Origin: an uncultured Dorea sp. | GTDB taxonomy: Bacteria; Bacillota; Clostridia; Lachnospirales; Lachnospiraceae | Length of the DNA: 53,007 nt | NCBI GenBank assembly: GCA_910584095.1 | Contig: CAJTYU010000020.1 | Coordinates: 1-53,007 of the forward strand | Direction of reading: 5' to 3' | Part shown: in pieces, positions 32,859 through 40,052 of the stretch | Layout: every line of letters starts with the position of its first letter | How positions within the stretch are numbered: the stretch's first letter is position 1 | Translations under genes and position numbers: made by a program | The notes under the pieces: model-generated | What the model was told of the DNA's origin: nothing | What the model saw: only the letters and a program-made list of their open reading frames with translations | Database searches by the model: none

Positions 32859-33896
32859 ATGAGAATTACAACAAATGCAATTTTAAGAAATTATAAATCT
32901 AATCTTGGAACTTCACTTAGGAATCTGGACACCACCAGAACGCGGGTTATGACACAGCGCAAATTTAATTCAACGGCAGAAGATCCATCCAGCGCTTTAC
33001 GTGCTGCGATATTGGAACGCAAGTATGCTAAGAATGAAGATTACTTGAATACCGTAAAAGACGTCCAGTCTTTTCAGGATTCCCAGGAAGACGCCGCTAT
33101 GCAGATTGAAACTATTGCTAAGCGTCTCAGCAAACAATATGGTCTCGAAGCATTAAACGGTACCAACGGCTCACTCGAAACCAGACAGACCTATGCCGAC
33201 GCTTGGAGGGGCGCACAGGAAAGCCTCGTACTTAGCTTAAATGCCAGTTATGAAGGAAAATATGTTTTTGCCGGCGGAGACGGTAAAAACCCTCCTTTTA
33301 AATTAGTAACAAAGGATGACGGAACACAAGTATTAACATACCGCGGACTTGATGTAAATGATACATCCGCCGCTAACAAAGCTGCTCTAGACAAATTATC
33401 CAAGGAATCTATCTTTGTTGATTTAGGATTTGGCCTTAATGTAGATGTAGATGCGACTAATAACAGAGATATAAATATCGATTCCTCCAGCGCTTTTAAT
33501 ACCAGCCTTCCTGGAATCAATCTTGCAGGATACGGAAAAGACGACAATGGAATGACTAATAACATAGTTCTTCTGTGCGGCGAGATCGCAGATGTATTGT
33601 CTGATCCTAATTTTGACAGGGACCGATATCAAGAACTTTTGAATAAATTTGATGAAGGCCGTAATAATGTTCTTCAAAACGTAACCATACTCGGTACTCA
33701 GACTGAATTTCTTTCTACTACAAAAGACAGGCTGGAAACAAGCAGTATTAACCTTTCTACACAGATTGATAATGTTGTAAATGTAGATATGGCAGAAGCT
33801 ATTATGGATTTCTCATGGGCACAGTATGCATATAATGCCGCTTTGAAAGTAGGAAATAACATTCTAACGCCTTCTTTTATCGACTTTATGAGATAA
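32859..33896 (+). CDS. flgL: Hook-filament junction protein FlgL (HAP3)
   Basis: FlgL, 345 aa. It begins MRITTNAILRNYKSNL, with the flagellin-like helix STAEDPSSALRAAILERKYAKN, and ends NVVNVDMAEAIMDFSWAQYAYNAALKVGNNILTPSFIDFM, the D0 end of the family. It makes the second junction with the filament. Starts 14 bases after flgK with GGAGG. Confidence 0.95.
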   Translation: MRITTNAILRNYKSNLGTSLRNLDTTRTRVMTQRKFNSTAEDPSSALRAAILERKYAKNEDYLNTVKDVQSFQDSQEDAAMQIETIAKRLSKQYGLEALNGTNGSLETRQTYADAWRGAQESLVLSLNASYEGKYVFAGGDGKNPPFKLVTKDDGTQVLTYRGLDVNDTSAANKAALDKLSKESIFVDLGFGLNVDVDATNNRDINIDSSSAFNTSLPGINLAGYGKDDNGMTNNIVLLCGEIADVLSDPNFDRDRYQELLNKFDEGRNNVLQNVTILGTQTEFLSTTKDRLETSSINLSTQIDNVVNVDMAEAIMDFSWAQYAYNAALKVGNNILTPSFIDFMR

Positions 33897-33929
33897 TTAT
33901 TATTTTTTATAGAAAGGAGGTAACCATTT

Positions 33930-34529
33930 ATGAATCAACTTATTAAGATTACGACGGTCCCTATCCAATATGAATTAAAGATTAACAGCGCCCGTTTTGA
34001 ACGCAGAAGTTCACAAGCTGAGCTAGAAATCAGAAGAAATAAGGGGGGGTTATCCATTAAAAGCCGTCCTGTTAAATTGAACTTGGACTCCTCTGCTGCA
34101 AGAAGCTCTATTGTTCCTACAACAACCCAGGCAGTTTCACAGACTGCACAAAAAGGAATTGAAGCTGCTTACAGTGCAACCGCTCAATTGGCTCAGGAAG
34201 GACAGCTCTTATTAAAAGCAGATATTGGTGAGGATGTAATCGGCCAGATTATGCAGCAGAGAACTGCTGCTTCTACCGGGGAATTCCAGCTTGGATTTAC
34301 TCCATCTGCCCCAGTAGATATTAATTATCAGGCTCCTGATTTGACTATTAATTATGAGATGGATAAGTTGAATTTCGATTTAAAGGTTTTAAATGGAAAT
34401 TATGAATTTATTCCTGGTAATATTGAAATGTCAATCACGCAGCATCCTGATGTTTTAATCGAGTATGTAGGCGGACCAATTTATGTACCGCCGAGCGCTG
34501 ATCCAAGTTATGTTGATGTAAGGGCTTAG
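33930..34529 (+). CDS. DUF6470-family protein
   Basis: Uncharacterised protein of 199 aa found between flgL and fliW in many Clostridia and Bacilli (family DUF6470). Seen features: a basic N-terminal third (RFERRSSQAELEIRRNKGG), a central amphipathic helical part (AQKGIEAAYSATAQLAQEGQLLLKADIGEDVIGQIMQQRTA) and a C-terminal beta-rich part with tyrosines (INYQAPDLTINYEMDKLNFDLK). No signal peptide or membrane span. Because the synteny is conserved, a filament-related role is likely, but none is known to me. Confidence 0.75.
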   Translation: MNQLIKITTVPIQYELKINSARFERRSSQAELEIRRNKGGLSIKSRPVKLNLDSSAARSSIVPTTTQAVSQTAQKGIEAAYSATAQLAQEGQLLLKADIGEDVIGQIMQQRTAASTGEFQLGFTPSAPVDINYQAPDLTINYEMDKLNFDLKVLNGNYEFIPGNIEMSITQHPDVLIEYVGGPIYVPPSADPSYVDVRA

Positions 34530-34549
34530 TACAAAGCCCTTACTTTTAT
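34518..34549 (+). terminator. Hairpin overlapping DUF6470 stop, upstream of fliW
   Basis: GTAAGGGCTT (34518-34527) pairs perfectly with AAGCCCTTAC (34534-34543) and is followed by TTTTATT. It overlaps the stop codon of the upstream gene and lies just before the fliW ribosome site, so it could be a partial terminator that separates fliW-csrA levels from the flg genes. Confidence 0.65.
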
Positions 34550-34568
34550 TCTCAGGAGGTATAATATT

Positions 34569-35015
34569 TTGAATATAAATGCAAAGTATTTTGGTGAAAT
34601 ATCTTATGAAAAAGAAGAAACAATTCAGATTACAAATGGATTATTTGGATTTGAGTCTTATACGGATTATCTTCCTCTTTCCTTTCACGACGAAGATGAT
34701 TCCATGCTCTCGCTGCAATGTCTGGAAGATCAGGCGCTTTCCTTTATACTAATGAATCCATTTATGATATATCCTGCTTATAATCCAAAGCTTTCCGAAC
34801 AAGATTTAAAGGACTTAGAGGCAGATTCCCCGGAAGATATTTCCTTTTATGTGATTAGCGTCATCAAAGAACCTGCAGAACAGTCTACGGTAAATCTAAA
34901 GGCCCCCTTAGCTGTCAATTCACTAAATAGAAAAGCAAAGCAGGTTATGCTCGAACAGCCGGAATACACTTTCCGCCACATCCTCGGTGATATGATTCAA
35001 AAGGAAGGAGAATAA
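34569..35015 (+). CDS. fliW: Flagellar assembly factor FliW
   Basis: FliW, 148 aa, binds flagellin in the cytoplasm and, when free, binds CsrA and blocks it, so flagellin build-up lowers its own translation. Family marks are FGEISYEKEETIQITNGLFGFESYTDYLPL, ALSFILMNPFMIYPAYNP and TVNLKAPLAVNSLNRKAKQVMLEQPEYTFRH. The start is TTG at 34569, eight bases after AGGAGGT; no in-frame ATG is as well placed. Two bases separate its stop from csrA. Confidence 0.95.
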   Translation: MNINAKYFGEISYEKEETIQITNGLFGFESYTDYLPLSFHDEDDSMLSLQCLEDQALSFILMNPFMIYPAYNPKLSEQDLKDLEADSPEDISFYVISVIKEPAEQSTVNLKAPLAVNSLNRKAKQVMLEQPEYTFRHILGDMIQKEGE

Positions 35016-35017
35016 TT

Positions 35018-35239
35018 ATGCTTATACTACAGCGTAAAAAAGGGGAATCTCTTTCAATCAATAATAATATTACCGTAACAATCATGGATGCAGGTACTGA
35101 CTGGGTAAAACTTGCAATAGACGCTCCCAAAGAAATACCTGTTCTCCGCTCAGAATTAAAAGAAGCGGCAGAAGAAAATAAAAAAGCATCCGCAGAAGTA
35201 CCGCAGAAGGTATTGAATGAGATTTTAAAAAAGAAATAA
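35018..35239 (+). CDS. csrA: Carbon storage regulator CsrA
   Basis: CsrA, 73 aa, RNA-binding repressor of flagellin translation in Gram-positive bacteria. It begins MLILQRKKGESLSINNNITVTIMDAG, with DWVKLAIDAPKEIPVLRSEL in the second half. Candidate targets are the flagellin leaders at 671-690 and 2869-2888. AAGGAG ribosome site; ends at a strong terminator. Confidence 0.96.
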   Translation: MLILQRKKGESLSINNNITVTIMDAGTDWVKLAIDAPKEIPVLRSELKEAAEENKKASAEVPQKVLNEILKKK

Positions 35240-35242
35240 AAC

Positions 35243-35286
35243 AAAGCTGTTACAACCGACTGCCCATAGGTTGTAACAGCTTTTTA
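35243..35286. terminator. Terminator after csrA
   Basis: AAAGCTGTTACAACC (35243-35257) pairs with GGTTGTAACAGC (35269-35280) and is followed by TTTTT. The converging minus-strand gene ends at 35294, so the structure probably serves both. Confidence 0.9.
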
Positions 35287-35293
35287 ATTATAT

Positions 35294-36355
35294 CTATGCC
35301 ATACAGTCTACGGCAACTACCGGCGCGGCTATTACTGTCACACTTACAGCATCTGCGGCGCCTCCTGCCGCCACATCCACGGTACCTCCTGTTTCAGCAG
35401 CCAATGCGGCTGGAGATAAAGACTCTGCATATTGTTCGGCGATTTGACGAAAACGTTCGTCTTCCATAGAAGGCTTTGCCAGTACATCATCTAAATGCGC
35501 TGTTTGACAATACTCCTGGCCTTTCCTTGCAATCTTTTTACGACGGAGTTCCTCTGCAAGCTGCCTTGCAAGTTTTTCCTTCATCTTTTTCTCAGCCGAC
35601 CTCTTTAAAAGAGCCAGGTTCTCTTCTTTGTGCAGTCTTGATATCTTAATATTACCGCTCTGTATTACTGATTTTATTTTCCGCACAATTGCGGCAGCTT
35701 CTACCGGATCCTTCACTTTTGCTTTTACAGTTTGAATTTCCCCGTATTTGGCCGCAATCAAGCCTCTGACTGCCGGTACGTTCTTAGCGCTGGCAAGACG
35801 CATCATATTATTACTACGTGAAAAATTGTAATTAGATGATGAACTTTTCTTCTTTGCATATTTGGAATAGAAATTAGTTTCCTCTTTATCCCTCCAATAG
35901 GTAGGGTAGATTTCTTCTTTATTCCTTTCTTTTGTTGCCGTCCACATAGAGACTTTGCCGTCTTCATCGATAACCAGCCCCATACTTACCAGCTCTTTAT
36001 CCTTTAAAAAAGCCTCTGTCTGTGCTGATTTTTGATAATTGCTCAAATGACGCAGAATATTCTCTACATTATTTTTAACATTTTCATCCTTACTCATCTT
36101 TTCCAACAGCTCCGATGAGATTGCCACATTATTTTTGCCCATCATGGTAGAACCATACTGCCCAATCTGACTATTATTATCAAAAGAAACAAAGCTGAAA
36201 TTAATATGTTTGTAATTTTCCTTAAGGTAATTCATCATTTCGACTGCGCCAGATTGGTTTGACGCATTATCGTTCTTAACTTCTTTCGGGAAATCCGTCT
36301 GAGACAATCCTACGGGTGCATTTTTCAGATAAGCTTTTTCATTATTCACCTTCAT
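35294..36355 (-). CDS. Unknown protein, possibly DUF6033-like
   Basis: Protein of 353 aa that I do not recognise firmly; it resembles the uncharacterised DUF6033-type proteins of Lachnospiraceae. Seen: an N-terminal polar segment, about 40-160 of mixed structure (NYLKENYKHINFSFVSFDNNSQIGQYGSTMMGKNNVAIS), a basic helical stretch about 230-290 (RSAEKKMKEKLARQLAEELRRKKIARKGQ) likely to form a coiled coil, and an Ala/Val-rich tail (AAGGAADAVSVTVIAAPVVAVDCMA). No signal peptide. AGAGGA ribosome site. Its upstream region has an operator-like palindrome shared with the array at 38.9 kb. Confidence 0.5.
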   Translation of the reverse strand: MKVNNEKAYLKNAPVGLSQTDFPKEVKNDNASNQSGAVEMMNYLKENYKHINFSFVSFDNNSQIGQYGSTMMGKNNVAISSELLEKMSKDENVKNNVENILRHLSNYQKSAQTEAFLKDKELVSMGLVIDEDGKVSMWTATKERNKEEIYPTYWRDKEETNFYSKYAKKKSSSSNYNFSRSNNMMRLASAKNVPAVRGLIAAKYGEIQTVKAKVKDPVEAAAIVRKIKSVIQSGNIKISRLHKEENLALLKRSAEKKMKEKLARQLAEELRRKKIARKGQEYCQTAHLDDVLAKPSMEDERFRQIAEQYAESLSPAALAAETGGTVDVAAGGAADAVSVTVIAAPVVAVDCMA

Positions 36356-36388
36356 AGGAATTCCTCTTTTCTTTACTTAATCTATACT

Positions 36389-36411
36389 TAACGAACTGCT
36401 AATGTTCATTA
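36389..36411. promoter_or_regulatory. Operator-like palindrome upstream of 36355 gene
   Basis: AACGAACT, seven bases, GTTCATT: an imperfect copy of the AACGAACT/AGTTCGTT palindrome found as a tandem array at 38942-39027. Suggests one regulator for this block. Confidence 0.45.
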
Positions 36412-36490
36412 AGGTATATTATAATATCGACGAATTTCCTATAGTTCATAAGCTTCTATTGCACATTCTAAAACAATTTTTATCCGCTTT

Positions 36491-37201
36491 TTACATATGC
36501 TCAAGTATTGTCATTTGAATCTGCTTCTGTACTTTTTCAGCTATTTCTTTTGTCTTTAAGTCTTTATATTCTTCGTAATATAAGGGAGGAAGAAAATGAA
36601 CCTCAACCGTTACAGGGCTTATCGTATTCGTATCAAAGGGTTTGAATGCATTAATCAACGCTACCGGAATAATAGGACATTTAGCCTTTGTAGCTGCTTT
36701 AAAGCTGCCTGCTTTGAAGCTTTGTACCATATTTCCTTCCTTAGAACGTGTTCCCTCTGGAAATATTACATAATTTCTTCCCTTTTTTACTTCTTCCGTT
36801 ACATCAGATATTACCTTCATAGATTGTCTGATATCTTCTCTATCCATCAGATATCCTTTCATACAGGCAATTACCTGTTTTAAAAATTGGATATCCTTTA
36901 TTTCTTTCTTTGCAACAACAGAAAACGGAGTAGAACAAGCTTCAACAATTGCTAATACATCATACATTCCCTGATGATTTGGAAAAAACATAAATCCGCT
37001 TTCTTTCGGAATATTTTCCTTACCATACGCCTGAATAGTCACATTTCCTCCCTTATTAGCATGTAAAACAATAAATCTCAACATCTTATAATGCTCTTCT
37101 TCCGTATATTTATCCACATGAGACGCATGATAACACAATTTGCACCACATATATGGTACAAGAATTATATTTCTTAATACCATAAGAAGGATTCTTTTCA
37201 T
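36491..37201 (-). CDS. 1-acyl-sn-glycerol-3-phosphate acyltransferase family (PlsC-like)
   Basis: Acyltransferase of 236 aa. An N-terminal membrane-associating helix (LLMVLRNIILVPYMW) precedes MFFPNHQGMYD with the H-x4-D catalytic pair (His76, Asp81), YVIFPEGTRSKEG (the FPEGTRS motif) and a C-terminal beta part. It would attach a fatty acid to lysophosphatidic acid at the inner face of the membrane during phospholipid synthesis, or act on a related lysolipid. Length is normal for PlsC. GAGAGGAG ribosome site. Nineteen bases separate it from the membrane-protein gene upstream, so the two are probably transcribed together. Confidence 0.92.
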   Translation of the reverse strand: MKRILLMVLRNIILVPYMWCKLCYHASHVDKYTEEEHYKMLRFIVLHANKGGNVTIQAYGKENIPKESGFMFFPNHQGMYDVLAIVEACSTPFSVVAKKEIKDIQFLKQVIACMKGYLMDREDIRQSMKVISDVTEEVKKGRNYVIFPEGTRSKEGNMVQSFKAGSFKAATKAKCPIIPVALINAFKPFDTNTISPVTVEVHFLPPLYYEEYKDLKTKEIAEKVQKQIQMTILEHM

Positions 37202-37219
37202 AGTATCTAGTACTCCTCT

Positions 37220-38917
37220 CTATTGAAACAAATAAGCCGTTAAATCCAGATATTCGACTTTTTCTGTTTCTTTATTATATTTTATTTCGAAATTTTTGAT
37301 AATAAGCGCCTTATCATCATCAATATTTACCTGGTAATGTTCCGTATAATAAGAATCAATAGAAACGTAATATTCGTCTTTTTCTATATACTGTAATCCA
37401 TAATCTACATAATCTCTGATTATTTTTTCCAGATTTACCGTTATTACTTCATCCTTTGATTCTCTTTTTGTAAGCTTAAGTTTTTTCAGATTAGGTAACG
37501 GATCATTATAATTCATATCATATTGGACAATCTGCATTTTTGAATATTTGCTGATATCAAAATCATCAACATAACTGTCAATACCTATTCTAATTTCCGG
37601 AGAAAAATATCTATCATCCATCTCATTATAAAATCCGCTAATTTCTTCTATTTCTTCTTCAGTATATTTTTCTTCTAAGTATTTTTCACTGTTTTGAACA
37701 TCCTGAAGATATTCAAAAGCCCCATATATTTTTTTCTCAGATTCTTCTGATAATTCTCCTCCTTTCCTATATATGGATAATATCTTTTCCTGACTGGATA
37801 TTGACACACTGTACATATTTATATATGGAAGCAATAAAGCTGTTATCGTAAAAATTGCTATAACTACAAAAATCTTGCCAGCGTATCTATGGATTTTAAA
37901 ATATATAATCAAATAAATTATTTCTAGAATGATCCACATAACGCCCATATACCGGTCCGGAGTTATTCCATATTGCTTTATTCTTATTCCAACAGAATAT
38001 ATCTGAAGCAGTATAAGAGGAACAAACAGTAAAGGAATTTTTCTTGATATATAATACCAAAGATATTCTTGTTCAAAAGATTCCATCATTGTCCACGTAG
38101 GCGCCGCCAAAATAAACAATCCGGTTAATATTAAAAATATCTGATTCGACGGTATATCTCTTAAAATTAATATCTTTATTACGTAAATGTATATAATGAC
38201 AAATATCAGCATTGTCAATGGGAATAACACATATTTAACAAGAATCTTTGTAAAAGAATCTGTACTAATATTTGCCTCTGAAAAACAATATATAATCGAT
38301 GGTACATAAAAAAATCCTACTACAAGAATCATCATTCTTCCAATGATATTTAAGCTGTAATTATCGCTGAAAAAAAGCTCCTGAATAATAATACCTATAG
38401 TTAACGCCCCGATACTAAGAATCATATATATTATATTAATTTTAACCAGATTAGAAAAAACTCTGATACCATAATGAGGCAATAAAGATCCGGATTTTCT
38501 ATAACAAAAGTAAATACCTAAAATCAAACAGACTATAATATAAGCCATTTTAATTCTTTCAAACCAAATATCATTGGGAACATAATAAGCATAATTCTCA
38601 TTATTTTCATAATAGACGGAATACTGATATACTAAAAAAGCTGATATAGCAGCCGATATAAATATTCCGATTATTTTAAAAGGCGGTCTGCTTACTATTC
38701 CAAAACCTGACTCACAAAAAAATAAACCTACTCCAAACCATCCTAAAAAAGGATTTAGATAATCCAAAATAAATCCTGACGATTCATTTATAAATATAAT
38801 ACACAAAATTGTCAGCAGAATTGTAATTGTTATTGTAAAAGGATACTTTTTAAATACATTCCTAATTTCTTGGGAAATCCTTTTCCACAATTCTCTCATT
38901 TTTTCTTTTTTAATCAT
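37220..38917 (-). CDS. Multi-pass membrane protein, DUF4153-like
   Basis: Protein of about 565 aa with roughly ten or more hydrophobic segments in the first ~380 residues (FTITITILLTILCIIFI, YIVCLILGIYFCY, IIYMILSIGALTIGIII, MMILVVGFFYVPSIIYCF, LILTGLFILAAPTW, IFVVIAIFTITALLL) and a charged C-terminal part of about 170 residues outside the membrane. The layout fits DUF4153-type membrane proteins; function unknown. The start is uncertain: 38917 has GGGGA just upstream, and 38950 or 38932 are also open. Its upstream side carries the 32-bp palindromic array, which would overlap the promoter or leader. Confidence 0.6.
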   Translation of the reverse strand: MIKKEKMRELWKRISQEIRNVFKKYPFTITITILLTILCIIFINESSGFILDYLNPFLGWFGVGLFFCESGFGIVSRPPFKIIGIFISAAISAFLVYQYSVYYENNENYAYYVPNDIWFERIKMAYIIVCLILGIYFCYRKSGSLLPHYGIRVFSNLVKINIIYMILSIGALTIGIIIQELFFSDNYSLNIIGRMMILVVGFFYVPSIIYCFSEANISTDSFTKILVKYVLFPLTMLIFVIIYIYVIKILILRDIPSNQIFLILTGLFILAAPTWTMMESFEQEYLWYYISRKIPLLFVPLILLQIYSVGIRIKQYGITPDRYMGVMWIILEIIYLIIYFKIHRYAGKIFVVIAIFTITALLLPYINMYSVSISSQEKILSIYRKGGELSEESEKKIYGAFEYLQDVQNSEKYLEEKYTEEEIEEISGFYNEMDDRYFSPEIRIGIDSYVDDFDISKYSKMQIVQYDMNYNDPLPNLKKLKLTKRESKDEVITVNLEKIIRDYVDYGLQYIEKDEYYVSIDSYYTEHYQVNIDDDKALIIKNFEIKYNKETEKVEYLDLTAYLFQ

Positions 38918-38941
38918 TGTTTCCCCAATCATCCATATCTT

Positions 38942-39027
38942 AACAAACATTAGTAGTCCGCTATATATATCATAACGAACTTTAGTAGTTCGTTATATAT
39001 ATCATAACGAACTTTAGTAGTTCGTTA
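38942..39027. repeat. Tandem palindromic operator-like array, 32-bp period
   Basis: Two perfect palindromes, AACGAACT, five bases, AGTTCGTT, start at 38974 and 39006. A degenerate third copy starts at 38942. The first two intervals also share TATATATATCAT, giving a 32-bp period. The array lies between the divergent genes at 38917 (minus) and 39159 (plus). This spacing, three helical turns, fits cooperative binding of a dimeric regulator. No regulator gene is evident nearby. Confidence 0.7.
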
Positions 39028-39158
39028 AGCTTATATTTTTATAATAATATTTCTCTACTAAGTATAACTATATCGTATATTTAAGTCAATGATTGCGCTT
39101 TTTTTATAAGTAGATTATACTTAAACTAGATTTTTTTTACTATGAAGGAGGAATTATT

Positions 39159-39617
39159 ATGACGACTGCTATTAATATGGAACAATTGAAAAAAGATGCT
39201 GTAGACATATTTTGTAATGGTTTTGCCTGTTCTGAATCCGTTATTTACGCTCTTCGCAAACACTTTCAAATTGAATTATCCGATGATGCTATCGCAATGA
39301 GTTCTGGCTTTCCATGGGGACTTGGCGGAGGCGGATGTCTATGCGGAGCCGTTGCGGGAGGTACTATGATTCTTGGATATTTCTTTGGCCGTACTAAGCC
39401 CGGAGATCCGAAAAATGCGAGATGCTTTGCTTTAACAGAAGAATTTCATGATGCTTTTAAAAAGACTTTTGGAGCAACATGCTGCCGCATCCTTACAAAA
39501 GGAATGGAAAGGGATTCTAAAGAACGGAAAGACCACTGTATCAAAATGGTTGATTTTACCGTAGAAAAGGTTTCAGAAATTATCCTACGTGAATTAAATG
39601 CAGATTCTAGCAAGTAG
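39159..39617 (+). CDS. C_GCAxxG_C_C family protein
   Basis: Small protein of 152 aa with the family's cysteine pattern: FCNGFACSESV near the start, GGGGCLCGAVAGG in the middle (the GCAxxG-type motif), then FGATCCRIL and DHCIKMVDF. These proteins are thought to be redox or metal related; the biochemical role is unknown. AAGGAGG ribosome site. It is transcribed away from the DUF4153-like gene with the palindromic array between them. Confidence 0.85.
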   Translation: MTTAINMEQLKKDAVDIFCNGFACSESVIYALRKHFQIELSDDAIAMSSGFPWGLGGGGCLCGAVAGGTMILGYFFGRTKPGDPKNARCFALTEEFHDAFKKTFGATCCRILTKGMERDSKERKDHCIKMVDFTVEKVSEIILRELNADSSK

Positions 39618-40052
39618 ATTTTTATAAGTAGAATGTATTCGTTCTAGCAATGGTAAGAAAGGAATCATAATGGAAATAAGTAATAAGAAAAAACATTTGT
39701 TTTATATTAGAATTTATTTTTTATGTTTCTTTTTGCCATGTGCTTAACTATGAATACATTCTTTTGTATTACTAATAATCCTTATGAATCACTAAATAAT
39801 ATAACAGTAATTGAGACAGGGAGAGTTTCAGAAAGTATTGCTGCTAATGAAGAGACAGTAATAATACAAATCTTTATTTGAAATTGAATATGAACAAGCT
39901 TAATAACTAGTATAGAAATGTCGATATACAATTATATATTTCGATAAATATTGAATATTAAGAAAAAAACTGCTATTATCACCAAAAATTGAAGAGTTAT
40001 TTGATTTTCCAGTGAAATTGTCGGGCAGACAATGGGAAAAAGAGGTGAAATG
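39618..40052. other. AT-rich region, no intact gene
   Basis: Contains the interrupted small reading frame at 39670-39881 (separate entry), then AT-rich sequence up to the flagellinolysin leader. Near the end a perfect hairpin ATTGTC, GGGCA, GACAAT (40017-40033) lies about nine bases before the ribosome site of the flagellinolysin gene and may influence its translation. Confidence 0.5.
39670..39881 (+). pseudogene. Possible frameshifted small secreted protein
   Basis: With AAAGGA just upstream, the ATG at 39670 opens 25 codons (MEISNKKKHLFYIRIYFLC...) that begin a signal-peptide-like segment and stop at 39745. A second frame from ATG 39723 continues as MFLFAMCLTMNTFFC and ends at 39879-39881 after 52 codons. 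Joining the two at the T-run near 39718 would give a roughly 70-residue protein with a basic start and a hydrophobic core. The break could be a real frameshift in a T homopolymer or a sequencing artefact. No function is recognised. Confidence 0.35.

Noticed and set aside
38942..39027. Possible CRISPR array because of the regular repeat
   Set aside because: Only two perfect copies and one degenerate; the period is 32 bp with no variable spacers and no cas genes.
39936..39948. TTTCGATAA upstream of the flagellinolysin as a flagellar sigma -10
   Set aside because: Only partly matches GCCGATAA and has no TAAA at 15 bases upstream.
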